From contig NZ_JAHDSZ010000011.1 in assembly GCF_018531145.1 (NCBI RefSeq), positions 1-62,399 on the forward strand: 62,399 bases of DNA. Direction: 5' to 3'. A model generated the notes under the pieces. The model did no database searches and was not told the DNA's origin. It saw only the letters and a program-made list of their open reading frames with translations. A program made the position numbers and the translations under genes. Position 1 is the stretch's first letter. Every line of letters begins with the position of its first letter. Shown here in pieces: positions 35,929 to 45,805 of this stretch. This stretch comes from Canibacter zhuwentaonis (lineage in GTDB: Bacteria; Actinomycetota; Actinomycetes; Actinomycetales; Microbacteriaceae).

Positions 35929-38900
35929 TACTGTCTCCCGGGTTTGTGAGGTGCTTTCGGTTTTCTGGCCAAGCTGTTTGCGTATTTTTTTTGTGCGCGG
36001 CGCGCTTGCTGGCGAGCAGGCGCTTTTTGCGCCTCTGGTTTTGCAGCAGCTCAGCGGCGTTGGTGTCCGTCACGGGCTTGTTGCGCTTGTTTTTGCGGCG
36101 TCTTGGTGCCTGTTCTGTGACCTCACCGGTTGGCAGCGCGAGCAAGAATACCGCGATCAACATTATTGCTTGGAAAGCCCATACGGTCTGCGCCGTCAAG
36201 GGCAGTTTTGCGAGGTTGAACAGGGTGCGCGTGAAGCTCGCGGTTTCAGCGTTGGCAACAGCATTTGCCGCAGCATCCACTGCAGCCGGGTTATTGCTGG
36301 TAACGCGCCAGAGACTGCCCGCTGTGGTTGAACCGGCGGCGGCGAGCACGCTGTGCTCGTCAAGAATCGCCTGCAGTTCGGCTCTTTCGCTGGGGTTCCC
36401 GGCATTGCTCAGCAGCACGTAGCTAATTCCCGCGTCGGTTAGCGCCTGCGCCAGCTCGGGTGACCCGGGGCTTGCCAGAGCACCGGTAACGTGCGCGATT
36501 TGCGCGCTGCGCTTGTTTGACACGGACGCCTGCGCGGTGCGAATCTGGTCGAGGCGCAGTCCCGCCCCGGTAATAATTTCCGCGCGGATAGATTGATTGT
36601 TCGTTGCAGTTAGGCGCAGTGTCTGCAGGTTTGGGTTCTGCGTTCCGGCAGCCTGTACAATTGACGGGATCGGTGTTGGGCTCTGCCGTGCCTGACTCTG
36701 TCCTGTTGCGAGGTTGGCGAGCAGCGGAGCCACTGCTACCAGGTTCATAATGAGCGCGATCGTCGCAAACAGGAGAGCTGATCTGTGCAGCAGGGTGAGT
36801 CCGCTAGCTGCCAGGGTAATAATGGCGATCCAGTAGAGCGCAAGCCCCGAGCCGGTCCAGAGATTGACGCTATCGGGCCCTGACGCGGTGAGGCTTGTGC
36901 CGGAGCTAAAAATCGCCGTCACCATGCCCGTACCGCCGAGCAGAGCTGAAAACACTGTGATGTGAATCTTGCCCGCAAACACGCCGAGCAATGCCAACCC
37001 GGCGAGTGGCAGCAGCATCAGCCCTACAATCAGGGTTGCGGGAATTGTGGTGAGGCCGATCCGTTCGAGCAAAACGCCCCAGCTTTCGAGCCCGAATTCT
37101 GGGAATCCGAGCAGCAGGTGCGGTAGCGATGCCGGTGCGTATGGCTGTGTAATGCCGGGATCGCGCAGAATTGCGAGCGGATCGCGCACAACTATCGCGT
37201 GTACGATAATCGGCGCAAACATCACGGCTGGCGCAATTGCGGTTGCAAAAATCTGTGCTATGCGTCGCGGATGCAGCAGCAGCCCGATTACCAGCATAAG
37301 CGCGGCAAATGGAATCAGCACTGGCGCGCACGCGAGCACAACCGCGCTGAGCAGCGATGCCGTGCCCGTCCATGCCCAGCTTTCATGCGCGCGGGTTGCG
37401 GCAATTAAAACCCACGGCAAAAGTGTCGCTAAAATCACGGTTTGAATACGCCCGTGATCGATCGAGCCGAGCACAACCGGGCTGAGCGACCAGGCTATTC
37501 CTGCAAGCGCCCTACCCGCGGGCGTGCTTGTGAACTGCGCGCCCCAGATCCACCCGCCAAGCGTGGTGAGCGGAATTGAGGCCGCAAGAAATATCACCAG
37601 CGCCAGCCCCGGTTTCCAGAAAGTGATCGAGCCGAGAATCGCGAGCACCCAGGTGAACGGATCGGCAGGCACACCGTCGACAATGCGGGTGTTTGCCCAC
37701 AGGTTTTCAAAGTCGCTCAGGGGTGCGGATCCGCCACCCAACGACTGCTTGTCGTACAGCCACCAGGTTAAAATTGCCGCCGCAACAATGCTAAAGAGTA
37801 GCACGCCCAGCCCGCCGGTTGAAATAAAGTGTAGGTTTTTGCGTTTGCGTCCCTGCGCCTCGAGCAGCGCCTCGCGGTCGATAAGGCGTGCTGTGTGCAC
37901 TGTTTTAGGGTCGGTGCGCAGCGGATCTATTGCGCCCCAGCCCGTGATATTGTTGCGCTTTAGGCGTCTGCGCGCGGCAAAAACTCTGCCGGGTCTGAAG
38001 AATGCTCCAAAAGCTGTTGCCAGCTCGCCGGGAATGTACCCCGGTTGCTCGCGCAACAGCGCCCAAAACAGGCGAAAAACAGCTGTCACCGGCAGTAGCA
38101 GCCAGTAGCAAAACGCGAAAATTGCGGGTATATATGTGAGTCTGCGATGAATCTGTGCGCTGCGCGCGGCGGTGTGGTTGCGCCGTGCAATTTTACGGCT
38201 GAGACCGAGGCGCGGCCCTGCGATACCGCTCATCGCAACCCGGATTCTAGCGCGCGGCGAAACAATTACGCGATGCCCGGCAAGGCGTGCTCTCACGCTT
38301 AAATCTAAGCCATCGTCGTAAACTGTGAGGGCGGGGTCGAACCCCTCAAGTTCCTGCCAGACCTCGCGCTTTACAAGCATTCCGATCGGGCCAACCCCGA
38401 GCGTGTCCTGCAGATGGTCGTACTGCTCCTGATCGAGCTCTTGGTTGCGCAGCAGCCAGCGCGAGCCGTGTTTGGTAAGGCTCTGCCCGAGCTCAACAAT
38501 GCGCTCCGGGTGATCCCAGTTAATAAGTTTGGGACCGGCGATTGCGACCGATGGTGCGCGCAAAACCGACTGGAGCAGCTCCTGCAGAGCCTTGGGTTCG
38601 GGCGCGGCATCCTCGGTTAAAAGCCACAGCCACTCTGAAATCTCGGCTGTTGCATCTGCTGCGTACGTTGCTGTGCCCGTATCGCCCGCGAGTAGGGGAG
38701 TGCCGCTAAATGCGGGACCAGTGAGGTTGCTCGCGTGGCGCTCTGATCCGCTCTTTGTTGTTAGTAATTCTGTTGCGGGAGGGGTTAGGCGCTCAGCAAT
38801 TGCAATGGCGAATCCGTACGCCGTCGAGGCCGGTACGGCGACGACTTTTGTGACCCCCGCCTGCTTTAGTTTCTGGGCAAGCTCGGGGCTATTTTCTCGC

Positions 38901-39013
38901 ACAACAGTGACCACGCGGTCTGGTTTCAAAGTTTGTGCGCGCAATGATTCTAGGGTTGTGTCGAGCCACTCGCCTGTTTTTGTGACAACTATTGCAGTTA
39001 CTGAGGTACGCAT
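35921..39013 (-). CDS. Large membrane glycosyltransferase, family 2
   Basis: This 1030-residue protein has an N-terminal GT-A fold (1-270: VTAIVVTKTGEWLDTTLESL, nucleotide and metal region WLLTEDAAPEP, acceptor region GFDPALTVYDDGLDLSVRA) followed by about twelve membrane helices with external loops and a basic cytoplasmic tail (RRRKNKRNKP). It probably moves a sugar onto a lipid- or wall-linked acceptor. Its place between whiB and mtrA, near manC, is typical and suggests use of mannose or rhamnose precursors. Exact sugar unknown. Confidence 0.82.
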   Translation of the reverse strand: MRTSVTAIVVTKTGEWLDTTLESLRAQTLKPDRVVTVVRENSPELAQKLKQAGVTKVVAVPASTAYGFAIAIAERLTPPATELLTTKSGSERHASNLTGPAFSGTPLLAGDTGTATYAADATAEISEWLWLLTEDAAPEPKALQELLQSVLRAPSVAIAGPKLINWDHPERIVELGQSLTKHGSRWLLRNQELDQEQYDHLQDTLGVGPIGMLVKREVWQELEGFDPALTVYDDGLDLSVRARLAGHRVIVSPRARIRVAMSGIAGPRLGLSRKIARRNHTAARSAQIHRRLTYIPAIFAFCYWLLLPVTAVFRLFWALLREQPGYIPGELATAFGAFFRPGRVFAARRRLKRNNITGWGAIDPLRTDPKTVHTARLIDREALLEAQGRKRKNLHFISTGGLGVLLFSIVAAAILTWWLYDKQSLGGGSAPLSDFENLWANTRIVDGVPADPFTWVLAILGSITFWKPGLALVIFLAASIPLTTLGGWIWGAQFTSTPAGRALAGIAWSLSPVVLGSIDHGRIQTVILATLLPWVLIAATRAHESWAWTGTASLLSAVVLACAPVLIPFAALMLVIGLLLHPRRIAQIFATAIAPAVMFAPIIVHAIVVRDPLAILRDPGITQPYAPASLPHLLLGFPEFGLESWGVLLERIGLTTIPATLIVGLMLLPLAGLALLGVFAGKIHITVFSALLGGTGMVTAIFSSGTSLTASGPDSVNLWTGSGLALYWIAIITLAASGLTLLHRSALLFATIALIMNLVAVAPLLANLATGQSQARQSPTPIPSIVQAAGTQNPNLQTLRLTATNNQSIRAEIITGAGLRLDQIRTAQASVSNKRSAQIAHVTGALASPGSPELAQALTDAGISYVLLSNAGNPSERAELQAILDEHSVLAAAGSTTAGSLWRVTSNNPAAVDAAANAVANAETASFTRTLFNLAKLPLTAQTVWAFQAIMLIAVFLLALPTGEVTEQAPRRRKNKRNKPVTDTNAAELLQNQRRKKRLLASKRAAHKKNTQTAWPENRKHLTNPGDSND

Positions 39014-39097
39014 ACTGTCTACTAGAATACGCGCAAACGATTAAAAAATGTTGGCAGAGCCCGTGTTTGCTTAGGAACAAGCGGGAAGTCGGTGCGG

Positions 39098-39412
39098 CTA
39101 TGCTGCCCGAGATTTTTTGAGTTTGCGCCGTTCGCGCTCTGATAATCCACCCCAGATACCAAAACGCTCGTCGCTTTGCAGCGCATATTCCAGGCATTCA
39201 GCGCGCACCTCGCACTGCTGGCAAATCTTTTTAGCCTCTCTTGTCGAGCCGCCTTTTTCTGGGAAGAACGCTTCCGGGTCGGTTTCTGCGCAGAGCGCAC
39301 GCTGTTGCCAGCTCAGCGCGCCCTCATCGGCATCGGGAGTGCCTAAAACGCCCAGTTGTAGCGGATCAACGTACCAGTCATTTGGGATCTGAGCTCCGAT
39401 TTGGTTGAGCAT
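39098..39412 (-). CDS. whiB2: WhiB-family iron-sulfur regulator (WhiB2/WhmD-like)
   Basis: This 104-residue protein has four cysteines in the WhiB pattern (ALCAETDPEAFFPEKGG, then ICQQCEVRAEC), which bind a 4Fe-4S cluster, the GIWGG turn and a basic tail ERERRKLKKSRAA for DNA binding. WhiB2/WhmD proteins act in septation and cell division. Position between manC and the envelope glycosyltransferase is the common one for this member. WhiB proteins normally act with the primary sigma factor. Confidence 0.92.
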   Translation of the reverse strand: MLNQIGAQIPNDWYVDPLQLGVLGTPDADEGALSWQQRALCAETDPEAFFPEKGGSTREAKKICQQCEVRAECLEYALQSDERFGIWGGLSERERRKLKKSRAA

Positions 39413-39631
39413 AGTGATTCCTTTCTGGTGCTCGACGCGGATGTGATTTCTAAAATTCCGTGCCTAATAATTACACCGCTGTAGTTATCAAAAATCAAGA
39501 AAAACTCACAAAACTTTAAACTGTAGCTTTAGGGTTTTGCTGATTTTCGGCGTGTTGCTACCGTAATTTACTAAGATCTGTCGTATATTGTGACACAGCA
39601 AATCGGCAGCCGCTCTTACTTCACAGCAGCT

Positions 39632-39646
39632 GATGTGTTACATCAC
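39632..39646. promoter_or_regulatory. Palindrome upstream of whiB
   Basis: TGATGT-GTT-ACATCA is a perfect palindrome in the 285-base gap between manC and whiB, 220 bases before the whiB ATG. It could be an operator. The arms are one helical turn too close for the CRP/GlxR pattern. The remaining gap is A/T-rich near whiB and shows no gene. Confidence 0.4.
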
Positions 39647-39697
39647 AGCCAGCTGGCCGCCGCTGTTGCGTTACACTGGCTGGCTGACGCTACGGTC

Positions 39698-40810
39698 TTA
39701 TAGCAACTGGCTGCCGCGCGAGTCGCGAATGCGGTGCACCAGTTGCTTCACGTTTTGTGCGTTTGTTTTGTTGGTAACCAGCAGCGCGTCGGGTGTGTCC
39801 ACAATAACCACATCTTCCATTCCCACAACTGTGATCAGGCGATCCGGCTGGGCAACAACAATGCCGCTGGATTGCTCAGAGAGCACCTGTGAGTGTTTGC
39901 CGCCCAAAATCGCAAGTTCGTCTTTACGCCCGCTGCTGAGAATGTTTGCGATGCTCGCAAAATCGCCCACATCATCCCATCTAAAGTGAGCGCTAACGCA
40001 AACCATTTTGCCGGCGGCTGCAGCCGGCTCTGCAACGCTGTAATCTATCGCAATCTGGGGGAGCTTGTGCCACAGCGCTTCCCGCGTGGTAGCTCCCTGC
40101 GGGGTGTCCCAGTCTTTGGCGAGTTCTTGCAGGTGTGCAACCAGCAGCGGCTGCGACTGCGCCATTTGCTCCAGCAGCACATCCGCTCGCGCAATGAACA
40201 TGCCCGCGTTCCAGAGAGTGTTGCCGCTGGCGAGATACTTCGAGGCGCGCTCCTGGCTCGGTTTTTCAATAAAACTCGCCACGTCGTAAACGTCGTAGGG
40301 TGCAATATCATGTCGTGGTGCGCCAATTTTAATGTACCCAAAGCCCGTTGCGGGGTGGGTCGGGCGGATTCCGATCGTTACAATAGCGCCCGTTGTGGCA
40401 GCGGTTATCGAGTTGGCTACGGCGCGTTCAAACAGGAGGTTGTTTTGAATCACGTGATCGGCTGCAAAAGAGCCGATAATTGCGTCTCTGTCGCGCCGCA
40501 GAATGAGCGCCGCAGCAAGCCCAATCGCTGTTGAGCTGTCTTTGGGTGCGGGCTCGGCAATAATGTTTTCGGAGGAGAGCTCGGGCAGTTGTGCCGCAAC
40601 CGAGTGGGCGTGTTTCACTCCGGTCACAACGAGAGTGCGATCCGCTGATACCAGCTGCGAGGTGCGATTCCAGGTGCTCCGCAGCAGTGAATGCCCGCAG
40701 CCAGTGAGATCGAGCAGGAACTTGGGCACGTCCGCGCGCGACAGTGGCCACAGCCGCGTGCCTGTGCCACCCGCCGGAATAATACACCAAAAGTTTTTTT
40801 TGTCGATCAT
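39698..40810 (-). CDS. manC: Mannose-1-phosphate guanylyltransferase
   Basis: The enzyme joins mannose-1-phosphate and GTP to GDP-mannose. This 370-residue protein has the nucleotide-binding IIPAGGTGTRLWPLSR at 10-25 and PKF, and the sugar-phosphate region FIEKPSQERASKYL with NTLWNAGMFIAR (about 175-205). It lacks the second isomerase domain of bifunctional proteins. GDP-mannose is used for phosphatidylinositol mannosides, lipomannan or protein mannosylation. A phosphomannomutase-like gene lies further along at 45806. Confidence 0.95.
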   Translation of the reverse strand: MIDKKNFWCIIPAGGTGTRLWPLSRADVPKFLLDLTGCGHSLLRSTWNRTSQLVSADRTLVVTGVKHAHSVAAQLPELSSENIIAEPAPKDSSTAIGLAAALILRRDRDAIIGSFAADHVIQNNLLFERAVANSITAATTGAIVTIGIRPTHPATGFGYIKIGAPRHDIAPYDVYDVASFIEKPSQERASKYLASGNTLWNAGMFIARADVLLEQMAQSQPLLVAHLQELAKDWDTPQGATTREALWHKLPQIAIDYSVAEPAAAAGKMVCVSAHFRWDDVGDFASIANILSSGRKDELAILGGKHSQVLSEQSSGIVVAQPDRLITVVGMEDVVIVDTPDALLVTNKTNAQNVKQLVHRIRDSRGSQLL

Positions 40811-41038
40811 CTTTCCATGCTACTTTGTGGAATTGTGATGATAATCAAAGCGGATTACTAACTCAGTCTGCGTTTATGAAAATCTATAGTTTTCATCTGA
40901 TGAAAATTTTAGTATAGAGTTAAAAAGTGTTTGTAATAAATGGGATAATAGCTTGTGCATTAATTCCGTTTTTAAGCGCGACCGAGAGCGATAGCGGGGT
41001 TCGTCAGGAGTCCGCATCAAGGAGCTAAGGAGCAGACA

Positions 41039-41455
41039 GTGACAGCCGATACGCGTGCAGTGCGGCAAAACAAGCCCCTCAAACTCAGTTTGGGAGGCAC
41101 CCTCTACAGGGGCGGCGAGGGAATGTGGTCGTGGGTGCTACATCGCATAACAGGTGTTGCCCTGTACTTCTTCTTGCTCGTGCACATTCTAGATACGGCG
41201 CTTATTAGAGTTTCTCCCGAGGTTTATAACGCGGTTATTGGCGCATACAAAAATCCGATTATGGGAGTTGGCGAGCTGGGGCTTGTGGCCGCAGTGATAT
41301 TCCACGCACTTAACGGGCTGCGCATTATTATCGTTGATTACTGGAGCAAGGGCGCGAAATATCAACGGCTTATGTTCTGGATAGTGATTGTGCTCTGGGC
41401 AATTTTGATGCTCGGCTTTGCGCCGCGCCATCTAATGAACGTGTTTGGGCACTAG
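41039..41455 (+). CDS. sdhC: Succinate dehydrogenase cytochrome b subunit
   Basis: This 138-residue protein with three membrane helices starts at GTG, with AAGGAG (41019-41024) and a second AGGAG (41027-41031) upstream. GGTLYRGGEGMWSWVLHRITGVALY and LLVHILDTAL carry the quinone-side residues and a heme-ligand histidine. It anchors complex II with SdhD. It opens the sdhCDAB operon; a -10-like GATAAT occurs at 40944-40949 in the 228-base upstream gap. Confidence 0.93.
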   Translation: MTADTRAVRQNKPLKLSLGGTLYRGGEGMWSWVLHRITGVALYFFLLVHILDTALIRVSPEVYNAVIGAYKNPIMGVGELGLVAAVIFHALNGLRIIIVDYWSKGAKYQRLMFWIVIVLWAILMLGFAPRHLMNVFGH

Positions 41456-41463
41456 GAGGAATT

Positions 41464-41910
41464 ATCAATACGACAGCAGCTACGAGAGTAAATCCGTTCG
41501 TAAAGAACAAAAAAACCACGAACTGGGAAAAATGGGGCTGGATCTATATGCGCGTCTCCGGCGTGCTGTTGGTTGTGCTCATTTTCGGTCACCTGTTCAC
41601 AAACCTGGTGCTCGGCGACGGCATTCACGGCATCGATTTTGGTTTTGTTGGCGGCAAGCTGGCGCATCCTTTCTGGCAGGTTTGGGATGTGCTTATGCTG
41701 TGGCTCGCACTAATTCACGGTTCTAATGGAATGCGCACGATAGTCAATGACTATGTGAGCAACAAGCAGCTCGCAACCGTTCTAAAATACGCAATCTATG
41801 CGGCTGCCGCGCTGCTAATTCTGCTTGGCACTCTGGTTGTGTTCACCTTCGATCCGTGCCCTGCGGGAGCGGATCCGGAATTGCTCTCCAAAATCTGTTT
41901 CGTTAGCTAG
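41464..41910 (+). CDS. sdhD: Succinate dehydrogenase hydrophobic anchor, unusual start
   Basis: Three membrane helices and the conserved KTTNWEKWGWIYMRVSGVLL region identify SdhD. The first ATG in frame (41548) lies inside that conserved part, so translation must begin earlier. A perfect AGGAGG (41454-41459) overlaps the sdhC stop. In-frame codons after it are ATT (41461), ATC (41464), AAT (41467) and ACG (41470). None is ATG, GTG or TTG. I give ATC; AAT stands at the ideal distance and could be a mutated start. The length is then 148 residues. Confidence 0.82.
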   Translation: MNTTAATRVNPFVKNKKTTNWEKWGWIYMRVSGVLLVVLIFGHLFTNLVLGDGIHGIDFGFVGGKLAHPFWQVWDVLMLWLALIHGSNGMRTIVNDYVSNKQLATVLKYAIYAAAALLILLGTLVVFTFDPCPAGADPELLSKICFVS

Positions 41911-41935
41911 CTAGGGCTGTAAGGAATATATTATA

Positions 41936-43729
41936 GTGACTTCACCAGAAATCAAAGATGGTGTGACCTATCACCGGTATGACGTTGTGATTATTGGTGC
42001 CGGTGGTGCTGGAATGCGCGCGGCAATTGAGGCTGCGCCGCGTGCTCGTACAGCTGTTATCACAAAGCTCTACCCAACCAGGTCGCATACGGGAGCAGCG
42101 CAGGGCGGTATGGCTGCTGCGCTTGCGAACGTTGAGGAGGACGGCTGGGAATGGCACACCTACGACACTGTTAAGGGCGGCGACTATCTGGTTGATCAGG
42201 ATTCCGCTGAGATTCTGGCTAAAGAGGCGATTGAGGCTGTAATCGACCTTGAAAACATGGGTTTGCCATTTAACCGCACGCCAGACGGTAAAATTGACCA
42301 GCGCCGTTTCGGCGGGCACACGCGCGATCATGGCAAAGCACCGGTGCGGCGCTCCTGCTACGCGGCGGATCGCACGGGGCACATGATTTTGCAGACGCTG
42401 TACCAAAACTGCGTCAAGCACGAGGTCGAGTTCTTTAACGAGTATTATGCTCTGGATCTTGCGATGGCAACCGATGCGAGCGGGCAGAAGCGTGTTTCCG
42501 CGGTTGTTGCATACGATCTGGCGAGCGGTGACCTGCACGTTTTTCAGGGGAAATCGTTCGTTTTTGCAACAGGTGGTTTCGGTAAGATTTTCAAGACCAC
42601 TTCAAACGCGCACACCCTTACTGGCGACGGCGTCGGAATTGTGTGGCGCAAGGGGCTGCCGCTTGAAGACATGGAGTTTTACCAGTTCCACCCTACGGGT
42701 CTTGCGGGGCTTGGCATTCTGCTCACAGAGGGTGCACGCGGTGAAGGGGCGATTTTGCGTAACGATTCCGGCGAGCGCTTTATGGAGCGGTACGCGCCAA
42801 CCATTAAAGACCTTGCGCCGCGCGATATTGTGGCACGCTCGATGGTGCAAGAGGTGCTTGACGGGCGAGGTGCAGGACCGCACAAAGACCATGTTTATCT
42901 CGACTGTACGCATCTTGGCGCTGAGGTGTTAGAAACCAAGCTTCCTGACATTACCGAGTTTGCACGCACCTATTTGGGTGTGGATCCAGTACACGAGCCA
43001 GTTCCTGTTTACCCGACCGCGCACTACGCAATGGGTGGTATCCCAACCAACAATGACGCCGAGGTGCTGCAGGATAACGACCGCACGGTGCCGGGGCTGT
43101 ACGCTGCGGGCGAGTGCGCCTGCGTGTCTGTGCACGGTTCAAACAGGCTCGGCACGAACTCGCTGCTTGACATTAACGTGTTCGGCAAGCGCGCGGGCAG
43201 AAACGCCGCAGAATACGCGCAGAAGGCCGATTTTGTGCCGCTGCCAGATGATCCGACAAAAGAAATCCGCGAGTTGCTCGCAGCTTTGCGTAGCTCTCAA
43301 GGAATCGAGTCGGTAGCGGATATCCGCCGCGAGCTGCAGGAAGCTATGGATGCGGGGGCGCAGGTGTTTCGCACTGAGGAGTCGCTAACCCGAGTGCTCG
43401 GCACGATCCACGATCTCCGACTGCGCTACAAGAATATTTCGGTGCAAGATAGGGGACAGCGGTATAATACTGATTTGCTAGAGGGGATTGAGCTGGGCTT
43501 TTTGCTCGATCTGGCGGAGGTACTGGTTTACACAGCGCGCAATCGCAAGGAGAGCCGCGGCGGGCATATGCGTGATGATTATCCAAAGCGTGACGATGAG
43601 AACTATATGAAACACAGCATGGCTTATTTGGTGGGTGATCCGCACTCAGCAAAACCTGAGGATCACATCAAACTTGATTGGAAACCGGTGCGGATGACCC
43701 GATACGAGCCTCAAGAGAGGAAATACTAA
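41936..43729 (+). CDS. sdhA: Succinate dehydrogenase flavoprotein subunit
   Basis: This 597-residue protein oxidises succinate to fumarate. It has the FAD fold VVIIGAGGAGMRAAIEA near residue 17, the covalent-flavin His in SHTGAAQGG, the active-site FGGHTRDHGKAPVRRS region, FHPTGL, and GSNRLGTNSLLD. It starts at GTG, 25 bases after sdhD. The order CDAB and protein length are standard. Part of the TCA cycle and respiratory chain. Confidence 0.97.
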   Translation: MTSPEIKDGVTYHRYDVVIIGAGGAGMRAAIEAAPRARTAVITKLYPTRSHTGAAQGGMAAALANVEEDGWEWHTYDTVKGGDYLVDQDSAEILAKEAIEAVIDLENMGLPFNRTPDGKIDQRRFGGHTRDHGKAPVRRSCYAADRTGHMILQTLYQNCVKHEVEFFNEYYALDLAMATDASGQKRVSAVVAYDLASGDLHVFQGKSFVFATGGFGKIFKTTSNAHTLTGDGVGIVWRKGLPLEDMEFYQFHPTGLAGLGILLTEGARGEGAILRNDSGERFMERYAPTIKDLAPRDIVARSMVQEVLDGRGAGPHKDHVYLDCTHLGAEVLETKLPDITEFARTYLGVDPVHEPVPVYPTAHYAMGGIPTNNDAEVLQDNDRTVPGLYAAGECACVSVHGSNRLGTNSLLDINVFGKRAGRNAAEYAQKADFVPLPDDPTKEIRELLAALRSSQGIESVADIRRELQEAMDAGAQVFRTEESLTRVLGTIHDLRLRYKNISVQDRGQRYNTDLLEGIELGFLLDLAEVLVYTARNRKESRGGHMRDDYPKRDDENYMKHSMAYLVGDPHSAKPEDHIKLDWKPVRMTRYEPQERKY

Positions 43730-43731
43730 GC

Positions 43732-44496
43732 ATGGGCACTGAGACAGTACAGCAGACAAGCAGTGCACCAGAAGCGCCAAAACCGTTTAGCGTAACGCTG
43801 CTGATCCGCCGCTACAACCCGGAAGTGCGCGACGACGCATACTGGGAAGATTTTGATGTGCAGCTTTACCCGACCGATAGAATTCTTGACGCACTGCACA
43901 AAATCAAGTGGGATCAGGACGGATCTTTGAGCTTCCGCCGCAGCTGCGCGCACGGCATTTGTGGCTCTGATGCGATGCGGATTAACGGTCGCAACCGATT
44001 GGCGTGTAAAACACTCATTAAAGACCTTGACATTTCTAAGCCGATCTATGTTGAGGCGATTAAGGGGTTGCCCCTTGAAAAAGACCTGATTGTTGACATG
44101 GATCCGTTCTTTGACGCATACCGTGCTGTGCAGCCGTTTTTGCAGCCGGAAACTCCGGCAGAGCCCGGCAAAGAGCGGCTGCAGTCGGTGGCTGAGCGGG
44201 AGCGTTTTGACGATACAACAAAGTGTATTCTGTGTGCCGCGTGCACAACTTCGTGCCCGGTTTTTTGGACCGACGGGCAGTATTTCGGTCCGGCGGCGAT
44301 TGTTAACGCGCACCGGTTCATTTTTGACTCGCGTGACGATAAAGCGCAGGTGCGTTTGGATATTCTGAACGAAACTGAGGGTGTGTGGCGCTGTCGCACA
44401 ACATTCAACTGCACGGACGCTTGCCCGCGCGGTATTCAGGTTACCAAAGCCATTGCCGAGGTTAAAAGCGCGCTGCGCACGGGCAAAGTGAAATAG
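43732..44496 (+). CDS. sdhB: Succinate dehydrogenase iron-sulfur subunit
   Basis: This 254-residue protein starts at the ATG two bases after the sdhA stop, with GAGAGGAAA upstream; an earlier in-frame ATG at 43678 lies inside sdhA and is unlikely. It carries the 2Fe-2S ligands (SCAHGICGSDAMRINGRNRLAC region), then CILCAACTTSCPVFW and CTDACPRGI for the 4Fe-4S and 3Fe-4S clusters. It passes electrons from SdhA to quinone at SdhCD. Confidence 0.97.
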   Translation: MGTETVQQTSSAPEAPKPFSVTLLIRRYNPEVRDDAYWEDFDVQLYPTDRILDALHKIKWDQDGSLSFRRSCAHGICGSDAMRINGRNRLACKTLIKDLDISKPIYVEAIKGLPLEKDLIVDMDPFFDAYRAVQPFLQPETPAEPGKERLQSVAERERFDDTTKCILCAACTTSCPVFWTDGQYFGPAAIVNAHRFIFDSRDDKAQVRLDILNETEGVWRCRTTFNCTDACPRGIQVTKAIAEVKSALRTGKVK

Positions 44497-44529
44497 GTTT
44501 TGCCTTGGCGCTGTAAAAGTTGTTGATAA

Positions 44530-45642
44530 ATGTTTAAAAATAAAATTCGCGTGGCAGATATTGACCAGAGTCAAGACTCTGGCAGTGACAAGCCTGCCTC
44601 AATAAAGCAAAGAGTTAAGCTAATTTCCACGGTTTTGGAGTGGGTGCAGCGCACCCGCTTTGCGCGCACTTTTTCGCACCTGGACTCTAAGGGCGGCGAG
44701 ATTTACTCTGCCGGCATGAGTTTTCAATCGGTGTTTGCTCTGTTTGCTGCGCTTTGGGTGACTTTTACGCTGTTCGGTTTTTATCTGCGCAACAATCCAG
44801 AGCTACTCGGCGCTATTTTTGACGGTTTAAACGAGATGGTGCCGGGGCTGTTTGGCCCGGGCGGCGCGGTTGATGTGGACAAGCTGCTGAGCGGTAACGC
44901 GCTCACGCTCTCAACCGTAGTTTCGCTGGCGTCGCTGGTTTGGCTGGTTGTGAGCTGGTTTAGCAGCACGCGCTCTGTTGTGCGGATTCTGTTTGACGAG
45001 CCACGAGCGCAAGCGGATGAAAACACGCTGCTGCTGAAGCTGCGCGATTTTGCGATGGCGATCGCTTTTGGTGTGTTGATTCTAATCGTTTTTTCAACCA
45101 CGATTGGCGTGACAGCTGTTTTAAGCGCGCTCGCTGACACAGTTTCTCCCGAGCTTACCAACAGCTGGATTTTTGGAATCGGTGGCGTGATGCTGCGTTA
45201 CAGCGTGCTTTTTTTGGCGTACTGGTTTGTGCTGTTTGCAATTCACAAATGGCTTGCCGGGATCAGCCTGATTCCTAAAAAACTGTGGTGGGGTACATTT
45301 CCCGGCGCGGTTGGAACGCTAGTGCTTGTTTTGCTCGGATCGCGATTGCTCGGCGGAGCAACTAAGAACCCGCTGTTGGCTTCTTTTGCTGTTTTTGTTG
45401 GTCTGTTGCTGTGGTTTAACTTTATTAGCCGGGTGCTGCTGCTCACCGCATCATGGATCGCGGTTGGCGAGGGCAAACAGATCGGTCTGCCCCCGGCGCT
45501 AATTGAGAAAGACAAGCGTGAGGCTGCACGCCGCGCTGTTTATCGCCGTGCAGGCGTCACAGATGAGACCTATAAGTCAGCGACATACGAAACTAACGAT
45601 CTAGAGCCCGCCGCACGGGCTGTGCTGCACAAAGAATCTTAG
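44530..45642 (+). CDS. YihY/BrkB family membrane protein
   Basis: This 370-residue protein has about six membrane helices. GGEIYSAGMSFQSVFALFAAL near residue 60 and the last-helix region TASWIAVGEGKQIGLP are typical for the YihY/UPF0761 family. It was once thought to be ribonuclease BN, which proved wrong; the true function is unknown. It starts 33 bases after sdhB and may be read from the sdh operon. Confidence 0.88.
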   Translation: MFKNKIRVADIDQSQDSGSDKPASIKQRVKLISTVLEWVQRTRFARTFSHLDSKGGEIYSAGMSFQSVFALFAALWVTFTLFGFYLRNNPELLGAIFDGLNEMVPGLFGPGGAVDVDKLLSGNALTLSTVVSLASLVWLVVSWFSSTRSVVRILFDEPRAQADENTLLLKLRDFAMAIAFGVLILIVFSTTIGVTAVLSALADTVSPELTNSWIFGIGGVMLRYSVLFLAYWFVLFAIHKWLAGISLIPKKLWWGTFPGAVGTLVLVLLGSRLLGGATKNPLLASFAVFVGLLLWFNFISRVLLLTASWIAVGEGKQIGLPPALIEKDKREAARRAVYRRAGVTDETYKSATYETNDLEPAARAVLHKES

Positions 45643-45650
45643 AGCTTAGC

Positions 45651-45672
45651 CGCAGCAATTTGCTGCGTTTTT
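45651..45672 (+). terminator. Terminator after the YihY gene
   Basis: CGCAGCA-N3-TGCTGCG followed by TTTTT, eight bases beyond the stop codon. Confidence 0.8.
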
Positions 45673-45805
45673 GAGCTGTGCACTGTGTGAAGTAGCTGGT
45701 GTGAGCGGTGCTTGGAGTTGCAGCGTGTGAAACATCCGCTACGAGCAGTGCTTTGCGGATAATCTTATATTTTTAAGGGCTGCACCGTGGCGTGATCTGC
45801 CGCGC

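Noticed and set aside
39632-39646. CRP/GlxR binding site upstream of whiB
   Set aside because: The TGTG and CACA arms are separated by six bases, where eight are needed.
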